Assembly (NCBI GenBank): GCA_017938625.1
Contig: JAGBBD010000060.1
Coordinates: forward strand, 1 to 60,352
Direction: 5' to 3'
Length of the DNA: 60,352 nt
DNA from: Oscillospiraceae bacterium
GTDB lineage: Bacteria > Bacillota > Clostridia > Oscillospirales > Oscillospiraceae
The notes under the pieces are model-generated. The model worked only from the letters and a program-made list of their open reading frames with translations, was not told the DNA's origin and made no database searches. Below are positions 18,555-25,776 of this stretch, in pieces. Within the stretch, counting starts at the first letter, position 1, and every line of letters starts with the position of its first letter. The position numbers and the translations under genes were made by a program.

Positions 18555-18854
18555 ATGGAACACACCCTGACAAAAGCCAATTTTGATGAGATCGTTTTAA
18601 AAAGTGAAGAGCCGATTCTGGTGGACTTCTGGGCTTCCTGGTGCGGCCCGTGCATGATGCTGGCACCTTTTGTGGAGGAATTAAGCAAGACTCGCAAGGT
18701 GGGCAAGGTCAATGTGGACGAAGAACCGGAACTTGCCCGGCAGTTTAACATCATGTCCATCCCCACCCTGCTGGTGTTCAAAGGCGGCAAGCTGGTCAAC
18801 CAGTCCATGGGCTACCAAAGTCTGGAGAGCCTGCAGGCTCTGATGGAGGTCTGA
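18555..18854 (+). CDS. trxA: Thioredoxin
   Basis: This 99-residue cytosolic thioredoxin has the classic active site WCGPC (Cys30, Cys33), the preceding DFWASW strand and the cis-proline loop SIPTL. It reduces protein disulfides. It heads a five-gene operon whose second gene encodes an FTR-like protein, suggesting it can be reduced by ferredoxin as well as by the NADPH-type TrxB encoded at 24437. The start follows AAGGAGG. Only one base separates its stop from the next ATG. Confidence 0.94.
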   Translation: MEHTLTKANFDEIVLKSEEPILVDFWASWCGPCMMLAPFVEELSKTRKVGKVNVDEEPELARQFNIMSIPTLLVFKGGKLVNQSMGYQSLESLQALMEV

Positions 18855-18855
18855 G

Positions 18856-19056
18856 ATGGGCAAGGTTCGGCTCAACGAGAACGAGCTGGTCGTCAAGACC
18901 GTCAAAGAGGGGCTCAAGCGTACCGGCGGCTACTGCCCCTGCCGCACAGAGCGGACGGAAGAATTCAAATGTATGTGCCGGGAATTTAAGGAGCAGATCG
19001 AAGACCCCAATTACGAGGGTTACTGCCACTGCTTCCTGTATTACACAGAAAAATGA
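18856..19056 (+). CDS. Ferredoxin-thioredoxin reductase catalytic-subunit-like protein
   Basis: This 66-residue protein carries three CXC pairs, CPC (27/29), CMC (39/41) and CHC (57/59), the signature of the ferredoxin-thioredoxin reductase catalytic subunit. In the plant enzyme these cysteines hold a 4Fe-4S cluster next to a redox disulfide and pass electrons from ferredoxin to thioredoxin. It is shorter than plant FTR and its spacing between pairs differs (9 and 15 residues here against 16 and 8), so it is a compact bacterial relative. It sits between a thioredoxin and a TlpA-like gene. No FTR variable subunit is in the window. Confidence 0.82.
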   Translation: MGKVRLNENELVVKTVKEGLKRTGGYCPCRTERTEEFKCMCREFKEQIEDPNYEGYCHCFLYYTEK

Positions 19057-19064
19057 GGAACGTT

Positions 19065-19643
19065 ATGAAAAAATGGATCGCATTGTTTCTTTGCCTGCTG
19101 CTTCTGACAGGCTGCGGTGCAAACGCACCTGCGGAAGAAGTGCAGGAAGAATCCGCAGCGCAAACTGCGGAGGAAGTACAGGAGAACGCCAATGCCTTTG
19201 GCGCGTTTTCTGCCGAAACGCTGGACGGACAGACCGTGACGGAAGCTGTTTTTGCCGAAGCCGACCTGACCGTAGTCAATCTTTGGGGCACCTTCTGCGG
19301 CCCCTGCATCAGCGAGATGCCCACTTTGGGTATGCTCCATGAGGAGCTTGAAAATGTGCAGGTTTTGGGAATCGTTCTCGACTGCACCGATCAGCACGGC
19401 AATCCCGACGCCGATCAGGTGGAAGTTGCCAAGGATATCATGGAAACTTCCGGTGCTGCTTATCCCAGTCTTGTGCTCAACCAGAGCCTTGCCATGATCG
19501 GCATGGCAAATTTCCAGTATATCCCCACCACCTTGTTCGTTGACAGCGACGGCAATGTGGTCGGCTCTGAGGCAGTAGGTGCCATGGACGAAGCCATGTG
19601 GCGCGAGACCATCGCCCAGCGTCTGGAGATGGCAGCACAATGA
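19065..19643 (+). CDS. TlpA/ResA-like thioredoxin-fold lipoprotein
   Basis: This 192-residue extracytoplasmic lipoprotein has the signal MKKWIALFLCLLLLTGC (Cys17), an Ala/Glu-rich spacer (20-45) and a TlpA/ResA thioredoxin domain. The active site is FCGPC (Cys78, Cys81), and the cis-Pro loop is YIPTTLFVD. Such proteins reduce disulfides on the outer face of the membrane and need electrons passed through it. ATG 19065 follows GAGG by 6 nt. Its stop overlaps the start of the 44-residue CXXC gene (ATGA). The supply is probably the following two membrane genes, since no CcdA or DsbD gene is present. Confidence 0.9.
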   Translation: MKKWIALFLCLLLLTGCGANAPAEEVQEESAAQTAEEVQENANAFGAFSAETLDGQTVTEAVFAEADLTVVNLWGTFCGPCISEMPTLGMLHEELENVQVLGIVLDCTDQHGNPDADQVEVAKDIMETSGAAYPSLVLNQSLAMIGMANFQYIPTTLFVDSDGNVVGSEAVGAMDEAMWRETIAQRLEMAAQ

Positions 19644-19774
19644 AAAAAGTGATCCCTTGGGGATTGATCGCCCTTGCCTGCGTCCTGCTTGCCGCAGGTG
19701 TGCTGACAGGAGAGCACACCGTCATCTGGCGCAAAGCTGTCAATATCTGCATGGAGTGTATCGGTCTTGGGTAA
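19640..19774 (+). CDS. CD1871A-type CXXC motif microprotein (44 aa)
   Basis: This 44-residue protein starts MKKVIPWGLIALACVLLAAG, a single membrane segment, and ends with NICMECIGLG. The CXXC (Cys37, Cys40) lies at the C-terminus after the segment, probably outside if the N-terminus is in. The pattern matches the small CD1871A-family CXXC proteins of Clostridia, whose function is not known to me. It overlaps the TlpA-like gene by 4 bp and the polyferredoxin gene by 8 bp, so it is locked into the operon. It may be a thiol relay within the membrane. Confidence 0.82.
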   Translation: MKKVIPWGLIALACVLLAAGVLTGEHTVIWRKAVNICMECIGLG

Positions 19775-20624
19775 GTACACGAAGGTGCGCACCGCCGTTC
19801 AAGTGTGCTGGACTGCCCTGTCCAACGGATATCTGGCAGGGTTTTTGAAGGGAAAGATCTACACCGGCCCTGCCAAAAACATCTGCGTCCCGGGCTTAAA
19901 CTGCTACTCCTGTCCCGGCGCACTTGGCGCATGCCCCATCGGTGCGCTGCAGGCAACACTGGCTTCCAGAAACCACAAGACTGCGTTCTACGCAGTCGGG
20001 TTTCTCATTCTCTTCGGCGCGATCTTGGGGCGAATCGTCTGCGGCTTTCTGTGCCCCTTTGGATTGGTGCAGGATCTGATCTACAAGATCCCCATCAAAA
20101 GAAAACGGAAGCTGCTGCCCGGTGACCGGTGGCTGAAATACTTAAAATATGTCATACTGGTACTGTTCTGCATCGTGCTGCCCCTTGTGGCGGTAGACGC
20201 AGTAGGTCAAGGCACGCCTTGGTTTTGTGCCTACATCTGCCCCTCCGGCACGTTCCTTGGTGGTATCCCCCTTGTGGCATCCACCCCCATGCTGCAAGCG
20301 GCCCTCGGCTGGCTGTGGCGGTGGAAGCTGGCAGTGCTTCTTGTGCTGCTGGTGCTTTCTCTGTTCTTCTACCGTCCCTTCTGCCGCTATGTGTGCCCGC
20401 TGGGCGCCATTTACGGCTGTTTTAATCAGGTATCTCTCCTGAAGTACAAGGTAGAAGAAAGCGCCTGCGTATCTTGCGGCAAGTGCCAAAAGGTCTGTCC
20501 CTTTGACATTGACCCGTCCAAAACGCCCAATGCCGCCGAATGCATCCGCTGCGGCCGATGCCTCGACACCTGCCCCACGGATGCCCTGGAAATGATGGGC
20601 TTATACAAAAAGAAAAAAGACTGA
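19767..20624 (+). CDS. NapH/CcoG-like 4Fe-4S membrane protein (polyferredoxin)
   Basis: This 285-residue membrane protein combines about four or five membrane segments with cysteine motifs on both faces: an N-terminal CVPGLNCYSCPGALGACP, membrane-adjacent CGFLCPFG and CRYVCPLGA, and a C-terminal pair of 4Fe-4S sites CVSCGKCQKVCP and CIRCGRCLDTCP. The layout matches NapH/NosR/CcoG-type proteins, which carry electrons across or into the membrane. The best start is TTG 19767, 10 nt after GGAG inside the previous gene. Coupling to the CXXC microprotein and TlpA-like lipoprotein suggests it feeds electrons from ferredoxin to extracytoplasmic thiols. Confidence 0.88.
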   Translation: MGKYTKVRTAVQVCWTALSNGYLAGFLKGKIYTGPAKNICVPGLNCYSCPGALGACPIGALQATLASRNHKTAFYAVGFLILFGAILGRIVCGFLCPFGLVQDLIYKIPIKRKRKLLPGDRWLKYLKYVILVLFCIVLPLVAVDAVGQGTPWFCAYICPSGTFLGGIPLVASTPMLQAALGWLWRWKLAVLLVLLVLSLFFYRPFCRYVCPLGAIYGCFNQVSLLKYKVEESACVSCGKCQKVCPFDIDPSKTPNAAECIRCGRCLDTCPTDALEMMGLYKKKKD

Positions 20625-20645
20625 TAGCTAAGCTATCAGTCTTTT
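20615..20645. terminator. Shared terminator of the redox operon and yfcE-like gene
   Basis: AGACTGATAGC pairs with GCTATCAGTCT, with an A-run before and a T-run after. Both converging stop codons lie inside the stem. Confidence 0.85.
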
Positions 20646-21175
20646 TGCATGATAACGTTCCCGTCAAGATCTTTCCACAGGAAGCTGCCGTTTTCCCAGA
20701 TCATGTAGCCGTGATGGCTGCCGTTTTTGGGAATGGACACAGAGCCGGGATTGAGATACCAATAAGTCCCCTTGTCCGTGCAGGCAGGGATATGGGTATG
20801 TCCGCACAGCAGGATATCGCCATTTTGCAGCTTGGGCGGCTGATCTTCCGAAAACAGATGCCCGTGGGTGGCATAGACGGTCTGTCCGCCGTCACACAAG
20901 ATGCAGTAGTCAGCAAGGACAGGAAAGTCCAATACCATCTGATCCACTTCTGCTTCGCAGTTGCCTCTGACACACAATATCTTGTGTTTGCGTTCATTGA
21001 GCATAGCAATGACTTTTTTCGGCTCATAGCCCTGTGGCAAATCATTGCGGGGCCCGTGATAAAGAAGATCTCCCAACAGCACGAGACGCTCCGCCTGCTC
21101 CAAATCAAAGGCTTTGAGCAGTTTTTCCGTATAAAACGCGCTGCCGTGCAGGTCTGACGCGATCATCCATTTCAT
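20636..21175 (-). CDS. YfcE-family metallophosphoesterase
   Basis: This 179-residue cytosolic phosphodiesterase has the full metallophosphoesterase motif set: SDLHGS, GDLLYHGPRN, CVRGNCEAE, THGH and CGHTH. E. coli YfcE uses manganese and cleaves small phosphodiesters; the natural substrate is unknown. ATG 21175 follows AAAGGAG. It is monocistronic, divergent from nrdG and convergent with the redox operon. Confidence 0.92.
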   Translation of the reverse strand: MKWMIASDLHGSAFYTEKLLKAFDLEQAERLVLLGDLLYHGPRNDLPQGYEPKKVIAMLNERKHKILCVRGNCEAEVDQMVLDFPVLADYCILCDGGQTVYATHGHLFSEDQPPKLQNGDILLCGHTHIPACTDKGTYWYLNPGSVSIPKNGSHHGYMIWENGSFLWKDLDGNVIMQKD

Positions 21176-21202
21176 AAAAAACACTCCTTTCGTGTCCCAA
21201 TT

Positions 21203-21231
21203 ATGATACCATGAAAAATATTTTTTATCAA
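21203..21231 (-). promoter_or_regulatory. Promoter of the yfcE-like gene
   Basis: On the minus strand the -35 is TTGATA (21226-21231) and the -10 is TATCAT (21203-21208), with a 17-bp spacer. It borders the upstream NrdR-like box. Confidence 0.65.
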
Positions 21232-21276
21232 CACAAGATATTGTTACTATTTGTAATTGACAACCCAATATTTTGA
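21231..21276. promoter_or_regulatory. Candidate pair of NrdR boxes
   Basis: ACACAAGATATTGT (21231-21244) and ACCCAATATTTTGA (21263-21276) both resemble the NrdR consensus ACACWATATATTGT. Their starts are 32 bp apart, three helical turns, as in known NrdR pairs. The second box lies between the -35 and -10 of the nrdG promoter, where ATP/dATP-sensing NrdR would block transcription. nrdR itself is not in the window. Confidence 0.6.
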
Positions 21277-21285
21277 TGGTATGCT
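21257..21285 (+). promoter_or_regulatory. Promoter of nrdGD-trxB
   Basis: The -35 is TTGACA (21257-21262) and the -10 is TATGCT (21280-21285), with a 17-bp spacer. Confidence 0.8.
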
Positions 21286-21316
21286 AAATACCCACGCCAA
21301 TGAAGGAGGGATACTT

Positions 21317-22009
21317 TTGAAAATCGCAGGATTGCAGAAAATGACCCTGCTGGATTTCCCCGGGCGCATTGCCTGCACCGTGTTCCTCCCCGGCTGCAAT
21401 CTCCGCTGCCCGTTCTGCCACAACGCCTCTCTGGTGCTGCCGGAACGAGAAAAAGAGATCATTACGGAAGAAGAACTGTTCACATTTCTGTCTTCGCGTC
21501 AAAAGAAGCTGGATGGCGTATGTGTGACCGGCGGCGAGCCGACACTATATATTGATTTACCGGAACTGCTGAATAAAATCAAAGCCATGGGTTTTCAGGT
21601 CAAGCTGGACACCAACGGCACCAATCCGGAAATGCTCCGGGAAATCATTCGGAACGGTCTTTGCGACTATGTTGCCATGGACATTAAAAACAGTCCCGAG
21701 CGCTACACCGAAACCTGCGGCGGCATCGATGTGCTGGAACAGGTAAGGCAGAGCGCGGCACTTCTGATGCAGGGCAATGTGGACTATGAGTTCCGCACCA
21801 CAGTCATGCATCCTTTCCATACACCGGAGGAGCTGACGCAGATCGGAAAATGGCTGCAGAGTGCCAAACGGTACTTTATTCAAGGTTTTGTAGACAGCGG
21901 CGATCTTCTTTCATCGGGTAACGAGGCCCTGACCGAAAATGAGATGAAAGAATTATTACTCGCCGTTCAGAAATATATCCCATCCACACAACTCAGAGGA
22001 CTGTCATAG
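21317..22009 (+). CDS. nrdG: Anaerobic ribonucleotide reductase activating protein
   Basis: This 230-residue radical-SAM enzyme has the cluster motif CNLRCPFC near its start and the SAM-binding GGEPT. It would form the glycyl radical on NrdD, encoded 18 bp downstream. The start is a TTG (MKIAGLQKMTLLDFPGRIAC) 7 nt after AAGGAGGG; upstream in-frame codons lie within the promoter. At 230 residues it is longer than E. coli NrdG and closer to the Firmicutes/archaeal type. Confidence 0.93.
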   Translation: MKIAGLQKMTLLDFPGRIACTVFLPGCNLRCPFCHNASLVLPEREKEIITEEELFTFLSSRQKKLDGVCVTGGEPTLYIDLPELLNKIKAMGFQVKLDTNGTNPEMLREIIRNGLCDYVAMDIKNSPERYTETCGGIDVLEQVRQSAALLMQGNVDYEFRTTVMHPFHTPEELTQIGKWLQSAKRYFIQGFVDSGDLLSSGNEALTENEMKELLLAVQKYIPSTQLRGLS

Positions 22010-22027
22010 AGAAAGAGGAGAATTATC

Positions 22028-24367
22028 ATGTATCAAGTTATCAAACGAGACGGACGTACGACTGATTTTAATATCACCCGTATTTCCAATGCCATCACCA
22101 AAGCCTTTGATGCCACCGGCATCGCCTACACCCCCGATGTGATCAACCTGCTGGCTCTGCTGGTCACCTCCGACTTTGCACCCAAGGTCGAAAACGATCA
22201 GATCACTGTGGAATCCATTCAGGACTCCGTAGAAGCCGTGCTGCAGAGAGCCGGCTATGCCGAAGTTTCCAAGGCATACATCCTGTACCGTAAGAACCGC
22301 GAAAAGCTGAGAAATATGTCCTCCACCATTCTGGACTACAAGGGTCTGGTGGACAGCTACCTGAAGGTGGCTGACTGGCGCGTAAAGGAGAACTCCACCG
22401 TCACCTACTCCGTGGGCGGTCTGATTCTGTCCAACTCCGGTGCCATCACCGCCAACTACTGGCTCAGCGAGATCTACGATGAAGAGATCGCTGCCGCCCA
22501 CCGCAACGCAGATCTGCACCTGCACGACCTGTCCATGCTCACCGGCTACTGCGCAGGCTGGAGTCTGAAGCAGCTGATTCAGGAAGGTCTCGGCGGCGTG
22601 CCCGGCAAGATCACTTCCGCTCCCGCCAAGCACCTTGCCACCTTGTGCAACCAGATGGTCAACTTCCTGGGCATCATGCAGAATGAATGGGCAGGCGCAC
22701 AGGCCTTCTCCAGCTTCGACACCTATCTTGCTCCCTTCGTGAAAGCCGACAAGCTGGAGTACAACGATGTCAAGCACTGCATCGAAAGCTTCATCTACGG
22801 TGTCAACACCCCCAGCCGCTGGGGCACCCAGGCTCCCTTCTCCAACATCACGCTGGACTGGACTGTGCCTGCTGACCTTGCCGATCAGCCCTGCATCATC
22901 GGCGGCAAGCCTCAGGACTTCACCTACGGCGACTGTAAGAAGGAAATGGACATGGTCAACCGTGCCTTCATCGAAGTCATGATCGAAGGCGATGCCAACG
23001 GCAGAGGTTTCCAGTATCCCATCCCCACCTACTCCATCACCAAGGACTTCGACTGGAGCGAGACGGAAAACAACAAGCTGCTGTTTGAGATGACCTCCAA
23101 GTACGGCACCCCCTACTTCTCCAACTACATCAACTCCGATATGCAGCCCAGCGATGTGCGCTCCATGTGCTGCCGTCTGCGTCTGGATCTGCGTGAACTG
23201 AGAAAGAAATCCGGCGGCTACTTCGGCTCCGGCGAATCCACCGGCTCCATCGGCGTTGTCACCATCAACCTGCCCAAGATCGCATATCTTGCAGCCGACA
23301 AGGAAGATTTCTTCGCAAGACTGGACAAGCTTATGGACATCGCTGCCCGCAGCCTTTCCATCAAGCGCAAGACCGTCACCAAGTTCCTCAACGAGGGTCT
23401 GTACCCCTACACCAAGCGCTATCTGGGCGGCTTTGACAACCACTTCTCCACCATCGGCCTGCTGGGCATGAACGAAGTTGGCCTCAACGCCAAGTGGCTG
23501 CGCAAGGATCTGACCCACGAAGATGCACAGGACTTTGCTGTGGAAGTGCTCAACCATATGCGCGAGCGTCTGTCCGACTACCAGGAGCAGTACGGTGATC
23601 TGTACAACCTGGAAGCCACACCTGCCGAGTCCACCAGCTACCGTCTTGCCAAGCACGACAAGGAGCGTTACCCCGATATCATCACCGCTCACGAGGGCGC
23701 TACCCCCTACTACACCAACTCCAGCCATCTGCCCGTCGGCTACACCGAGGATGTGTTCGCAGCTCTGGACATCCAGGATCGTCTGCAGCCCCTGTACACC
23801 TCCGGCACCGTGTTCCACACCTTCCTGGGCGAAAAGATGCCCGACTGGAAGGCAGCCGCCGCTCTGGTCAGAAAGATCGCAGAGAACTACGAGCTGCCCT
23901 ACTACACCCTGTCTCCCACCTACTCTGTGTGCGTAGACCACGGGTATCTCACCGGCGAGCAGTACACCTGCCCCATCTGCGGCAAGAAGGCAGAAGTCTA
24001 CAGCCGTATCACCGGTTACTACCGTCCCGTTCAGAATTGGAACGACGGCAAGAGCCAGGAGTTCAAGGATCGCAAGACCTACAACGTCAATGGTGTCCCC
24101 GGTGTGTATAAGGCAGCACAGGAAAAGGCAGAAGAGACTGTCTGTGACAATGGTGAAACCATGCTCTTTGTCACCAAGACCTGCCCCAACTGCCGCATCG
24201 TGAAGCCTCTGCTGGATCAGGCAGGCATCGCCTACAAGGTCATGGATGTGGCAGAGCACCAGGATCTGGCAAAATCCTACAAGCTGAAACAGGCTCCCAC
24301 TTTGGTCGCCGGCGGCAAGTGCTATGCAGGTGTTGCCGAGATCAAGGGTTGGCTGAAAGAGCAGTAA
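22028..24367 (+). CDS. nrdD: Anaerobic ribonucleoside-triphosphate reductase with fused glutaredoxin-like domain
   Basis: This 779-residue class III ribonucleotide reductase makes dNTPs without oxygen. The N-terminal ATP-cone (about 1-95) is the allosteric site. The catalytic body has HLHDLSMLTGYCAGWSL. The C-terminal glycyl radical site is RITGYY (Gly663), next to a zinc site with CPIC. After residue 700 there is an extra domain of about 75 residues with CPNC (719-722), a cis-Pro-like KQAPTL and WLKEQ at the end: a glutaredoxin/NrdH-like fold. This fusion suggests the enzyme carries its own thiol reductant, fitting the trxB gene next door. It is coupled to nrdG. Confidence 0.94.
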   Translation: MYQVIKRDGRTTDFNITRISNAITKAFDATGIAYTPDVINLLALLVTSDFAPKVENDQITVESIQDSVEAVLQRAGYAEVSKAYILYRKNREKLRNMSSTILDYKGLVDSYLKVADWRVKENSTVTYSVGGLILSNSGAITANYWLSEIYDEEIAAAHRNADLHLHDLSMLTGYCAGWSLKQLIQEGLGGVPGKITSAPAKHLATLCNQMVNFLGIMQNEWAGAQAFSSFDTYLAPFVKADKLEYNDVKHCIESFIYGVNTPSRWGTQAPFSNITLDWTVPADLADQPCIIGGKPQDFTYGDCKKEMDMVNRAFIEVMIEGDANGRGFQYPIPTYSITKDFDWSETENNKLLFEMTSKYGTPYFSNYINSDMQPSDVRSMCCRLRLDLRELRKKSGGYFGSGESTGSIGVVTINLPKIAYLAADKEDFFARLDKLMDIAARSLSIKRKTVTKFLNEGLYPYTKRYLGGFDNHFSTIGLLGMNEVGLNAKWLRKDLTHEDAQDFAVEVLNHMRERLSDYQEQYGDLYNLEATPAESTSYRLAKHDKERYPDIITAHEGATPYYTNSSHLPVGYTEDVFAALDIQDRLQPLYTSGTVFHTFLGEKMPDWKAAAALVRKIAENYELPYYTLSPTYSVCVDHGYLTGEQYTCPICGKKAEVYSRITGYYRPVQNWNDGKSQEFKDRKTYNVNGVPGVYKAAQEKAEETVCDNGETMLFVTKTCPNCRIVKPLLDQAGIAYKVMDVAEHQDLAKSYKLKQAPTLVAGGKCYAGVAEIKGWLKEQ

Positions 24368-24377
24368 ACAGGTTATC

Positions 24378-24413
24378 ATGTCATTGCGGAAGTCTTTTGG
24401 CTTCCGCAATGAC
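24378..24413. repeat. Palindrome between nrdD and trxB
   Basis: TGTCATTGCGGAAG pairs with CTTCCGCAATGACA around an 8-nt loop. No T-run follows, so it is a weak terminator at most; it could separate nrdD and trxB mRNA. The GTCATTGCG end resembles common gut-Clostridia intergenic repeats. Confidence 0.65.
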
Positions 24414-24436
24414 ATCGTGCTTTACGGAGGATAAAT

Positions 24437-25336
24437 ATGACTGATATGACTGATATTTTGATTTTGGGCGGCGGCCCTGCCGGACTGACGGCTGCACTGT
24501 ATGCCGCAAGAGCCGGCAAGAGCGTTATCGTCTGCGAAAAAGAAGGCTTCGGAGGTCAGATCACCCAGGCCCATCAAGTGGACAACCTGCCGGGTCTGCC
24601 CGGCATCTCCGGTCTGGAGCTGGGCGATAAGCTGTGCTCCCAAGCCATGGACGCGGGTGTACAGACCGCGTTCTGCGAAGTGGTAGGCATCCACCACCAT
24701 ATTGACGGCACATTCTACGTGGAGACCGATGACGGCCCCATGAATGCAAGAACAGTCATTTTTGCCGGCGGCGCAAAGCCCAGAATGCTGGGGGTTGCAA
24801 GAGAAGAAGACCTGATCGGCAGCGGCATCAGCTACTGTGCCCTGTGTGACGGTGCCTTTTTCCAAAACCAGGATGTGGCTGTTATCGGCGGCGGCAACAC
24901 CGCCTTTTCAGATGCTTTGGTGCTGGCAGGTATCTGCCGCAGCGTGACCATCGTCCACCGCCGCGACAGCTTCCGCGCGGAAGAGGCCGTGGTGCAGGCC
25001 GTAAAGAATACGCCCAACATTAAGCTGATGACGCCTTACACCGTGTCCGAGCTGGTCGGTGAAGAGCAGGTGGAGGGCATCGTGCTCAACGACGGTACCA
25101 CCGTGCCGGTGCAGGCAGTCTTTGTGGCGCTGGGCAGAGTACCCGACTGCAGTCTGATCGAAACGCTGGTTGACCTTGACGAGGCCGGCTATGTGATCGC
25201 TTCTGAAAGCTGCATGACCAAGACCCCCGGTCTGTTCGTCGCAGGTGACTGCCGCCAAAAGACCATCCGCCAGCTGACCACCGCCATGGCTGACGGCACG
25301 GTTGCCGCCATGGCAGCGTGCGAGTTCCTCAAATAA
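24437..25336 (+). CDS. trxB: Thioredoxin reductase
   Basis: This 299-residue flavoprotein has an FAD-binding GGGPAG (11-16), the redox pair in YCALCDG (Cys134, Cys137) and a second nucleotide motif GGGNTA (151-156). VHRRDSFRA contains the arginines that bind the NADPH phosphate, so it is predicted to use NADPH rather than ferredoxin. It reduces thioredoxin and probably the fused redox domain of NrdD. It follows nrdD after 69 bp containing a palindrome, with a GGAGG site. Confidence 0.93.
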   Translation: MTDMTDILILGGGPAGLTAALYAARAGKSVIVCEKEGFGGQITQAHQVDNLPGLPGISGLELGDKLCSQAMDAGVQTAFCEVVGIHHHIDGTFYVETDDGPMNARTVIFAGGAKPRMLGVAREEDLIGSGISYCALCDGAFFQNQDVAVIGGGNTAFSDALVLAGICRSVTIVHRRDSFRAEEAVVQAVKNTPNIKLMTPYTVSELVGEEQVEGIVLNDGTTVPVQAVFVALGRVPDCSLIETLVDLDEAGYVIASESCMTKTPGLFVAGDCRQKTIRQLTTAMADGTVAAMAACEFLK

Positions 25337-25341
25337 AAAAA

Positions 25342-25690
25342 CACCGCCCGGTTTGTCAGACCGGGCGGTAAATGCATCCAAGAGCCGCATCAAAAAGCCT
25401 CGCAGAGTTCCGCTGCCGCAGCAGCGGAATAAGTCGGATCAAAAGTTTCGGCGACGTGTACGTCGAAACTTTTTCAACTATCGTGCAAGTGTGTGACCAC
25501 GGGTCACGCGCGCCGCACGATGCAAAGCTCTTGCCAAAAATATCATAGATATTTTTGGTCGGCCGCCCGGTTTGTCAGACCGGGCGGTAATTATCATTGC
25601 AAACGAAGCGTCGGCTATCCGCGGATATTTCCGCAGCATCACTTCGTGCGAGTTTCAAAACTGCGTCTTTCTTTCTACCACCTCCTGTGA
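25342..25690 (-). ncRNA. Candidate hairpin-chain small RNA
   Basis: This gene-free region has the marks of a minus-strand transcript. A TGGTATAAT extended -10 lies at 25695-25703 and an AGGAGGTGG at about the predicted 5' end. At the far end a GC-rich hairpin with a seven-T run (25344-25371 plus the bases to 25335) can terminate it. Between lie an ACGAAG/CTTCGT stem, a duplicated CCGCCCGG/CCGGGCGG hairpin (25563-25590), CCAAAAATATC/GATATTTTTGG (25534-25558), a nested stem (25480-25521), AAAGTTTCG/CGAAACTTT (25441-25474) and TTCCGCTGC/GCAGCGGAA (25408-25429). It may instead be stacked intergenic repeats. I recognise no known RNA family. Confidence 0.35.
25344..25590. repeat. 28-nt direct repeat of a GC-rich hairpin
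   Basis: The same 28-nt hairpin sequence, CCGCCCGG-TTTGTCAGA-CCGGGCGG-TAA with minor overlap, occurs at 25344-25371 and 25563-25590, bracketing 191 bp that contain four other hairpins. Confidence 0.85.
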
Positions 25691-25776
25691 TATGATTATA
25701 CCAGATGAAACAGGAAAATTTTTGAATATCCCGTAACCTGTTTCTGAATGATTTGTAAACTTTGGGAGGCTTTCCA

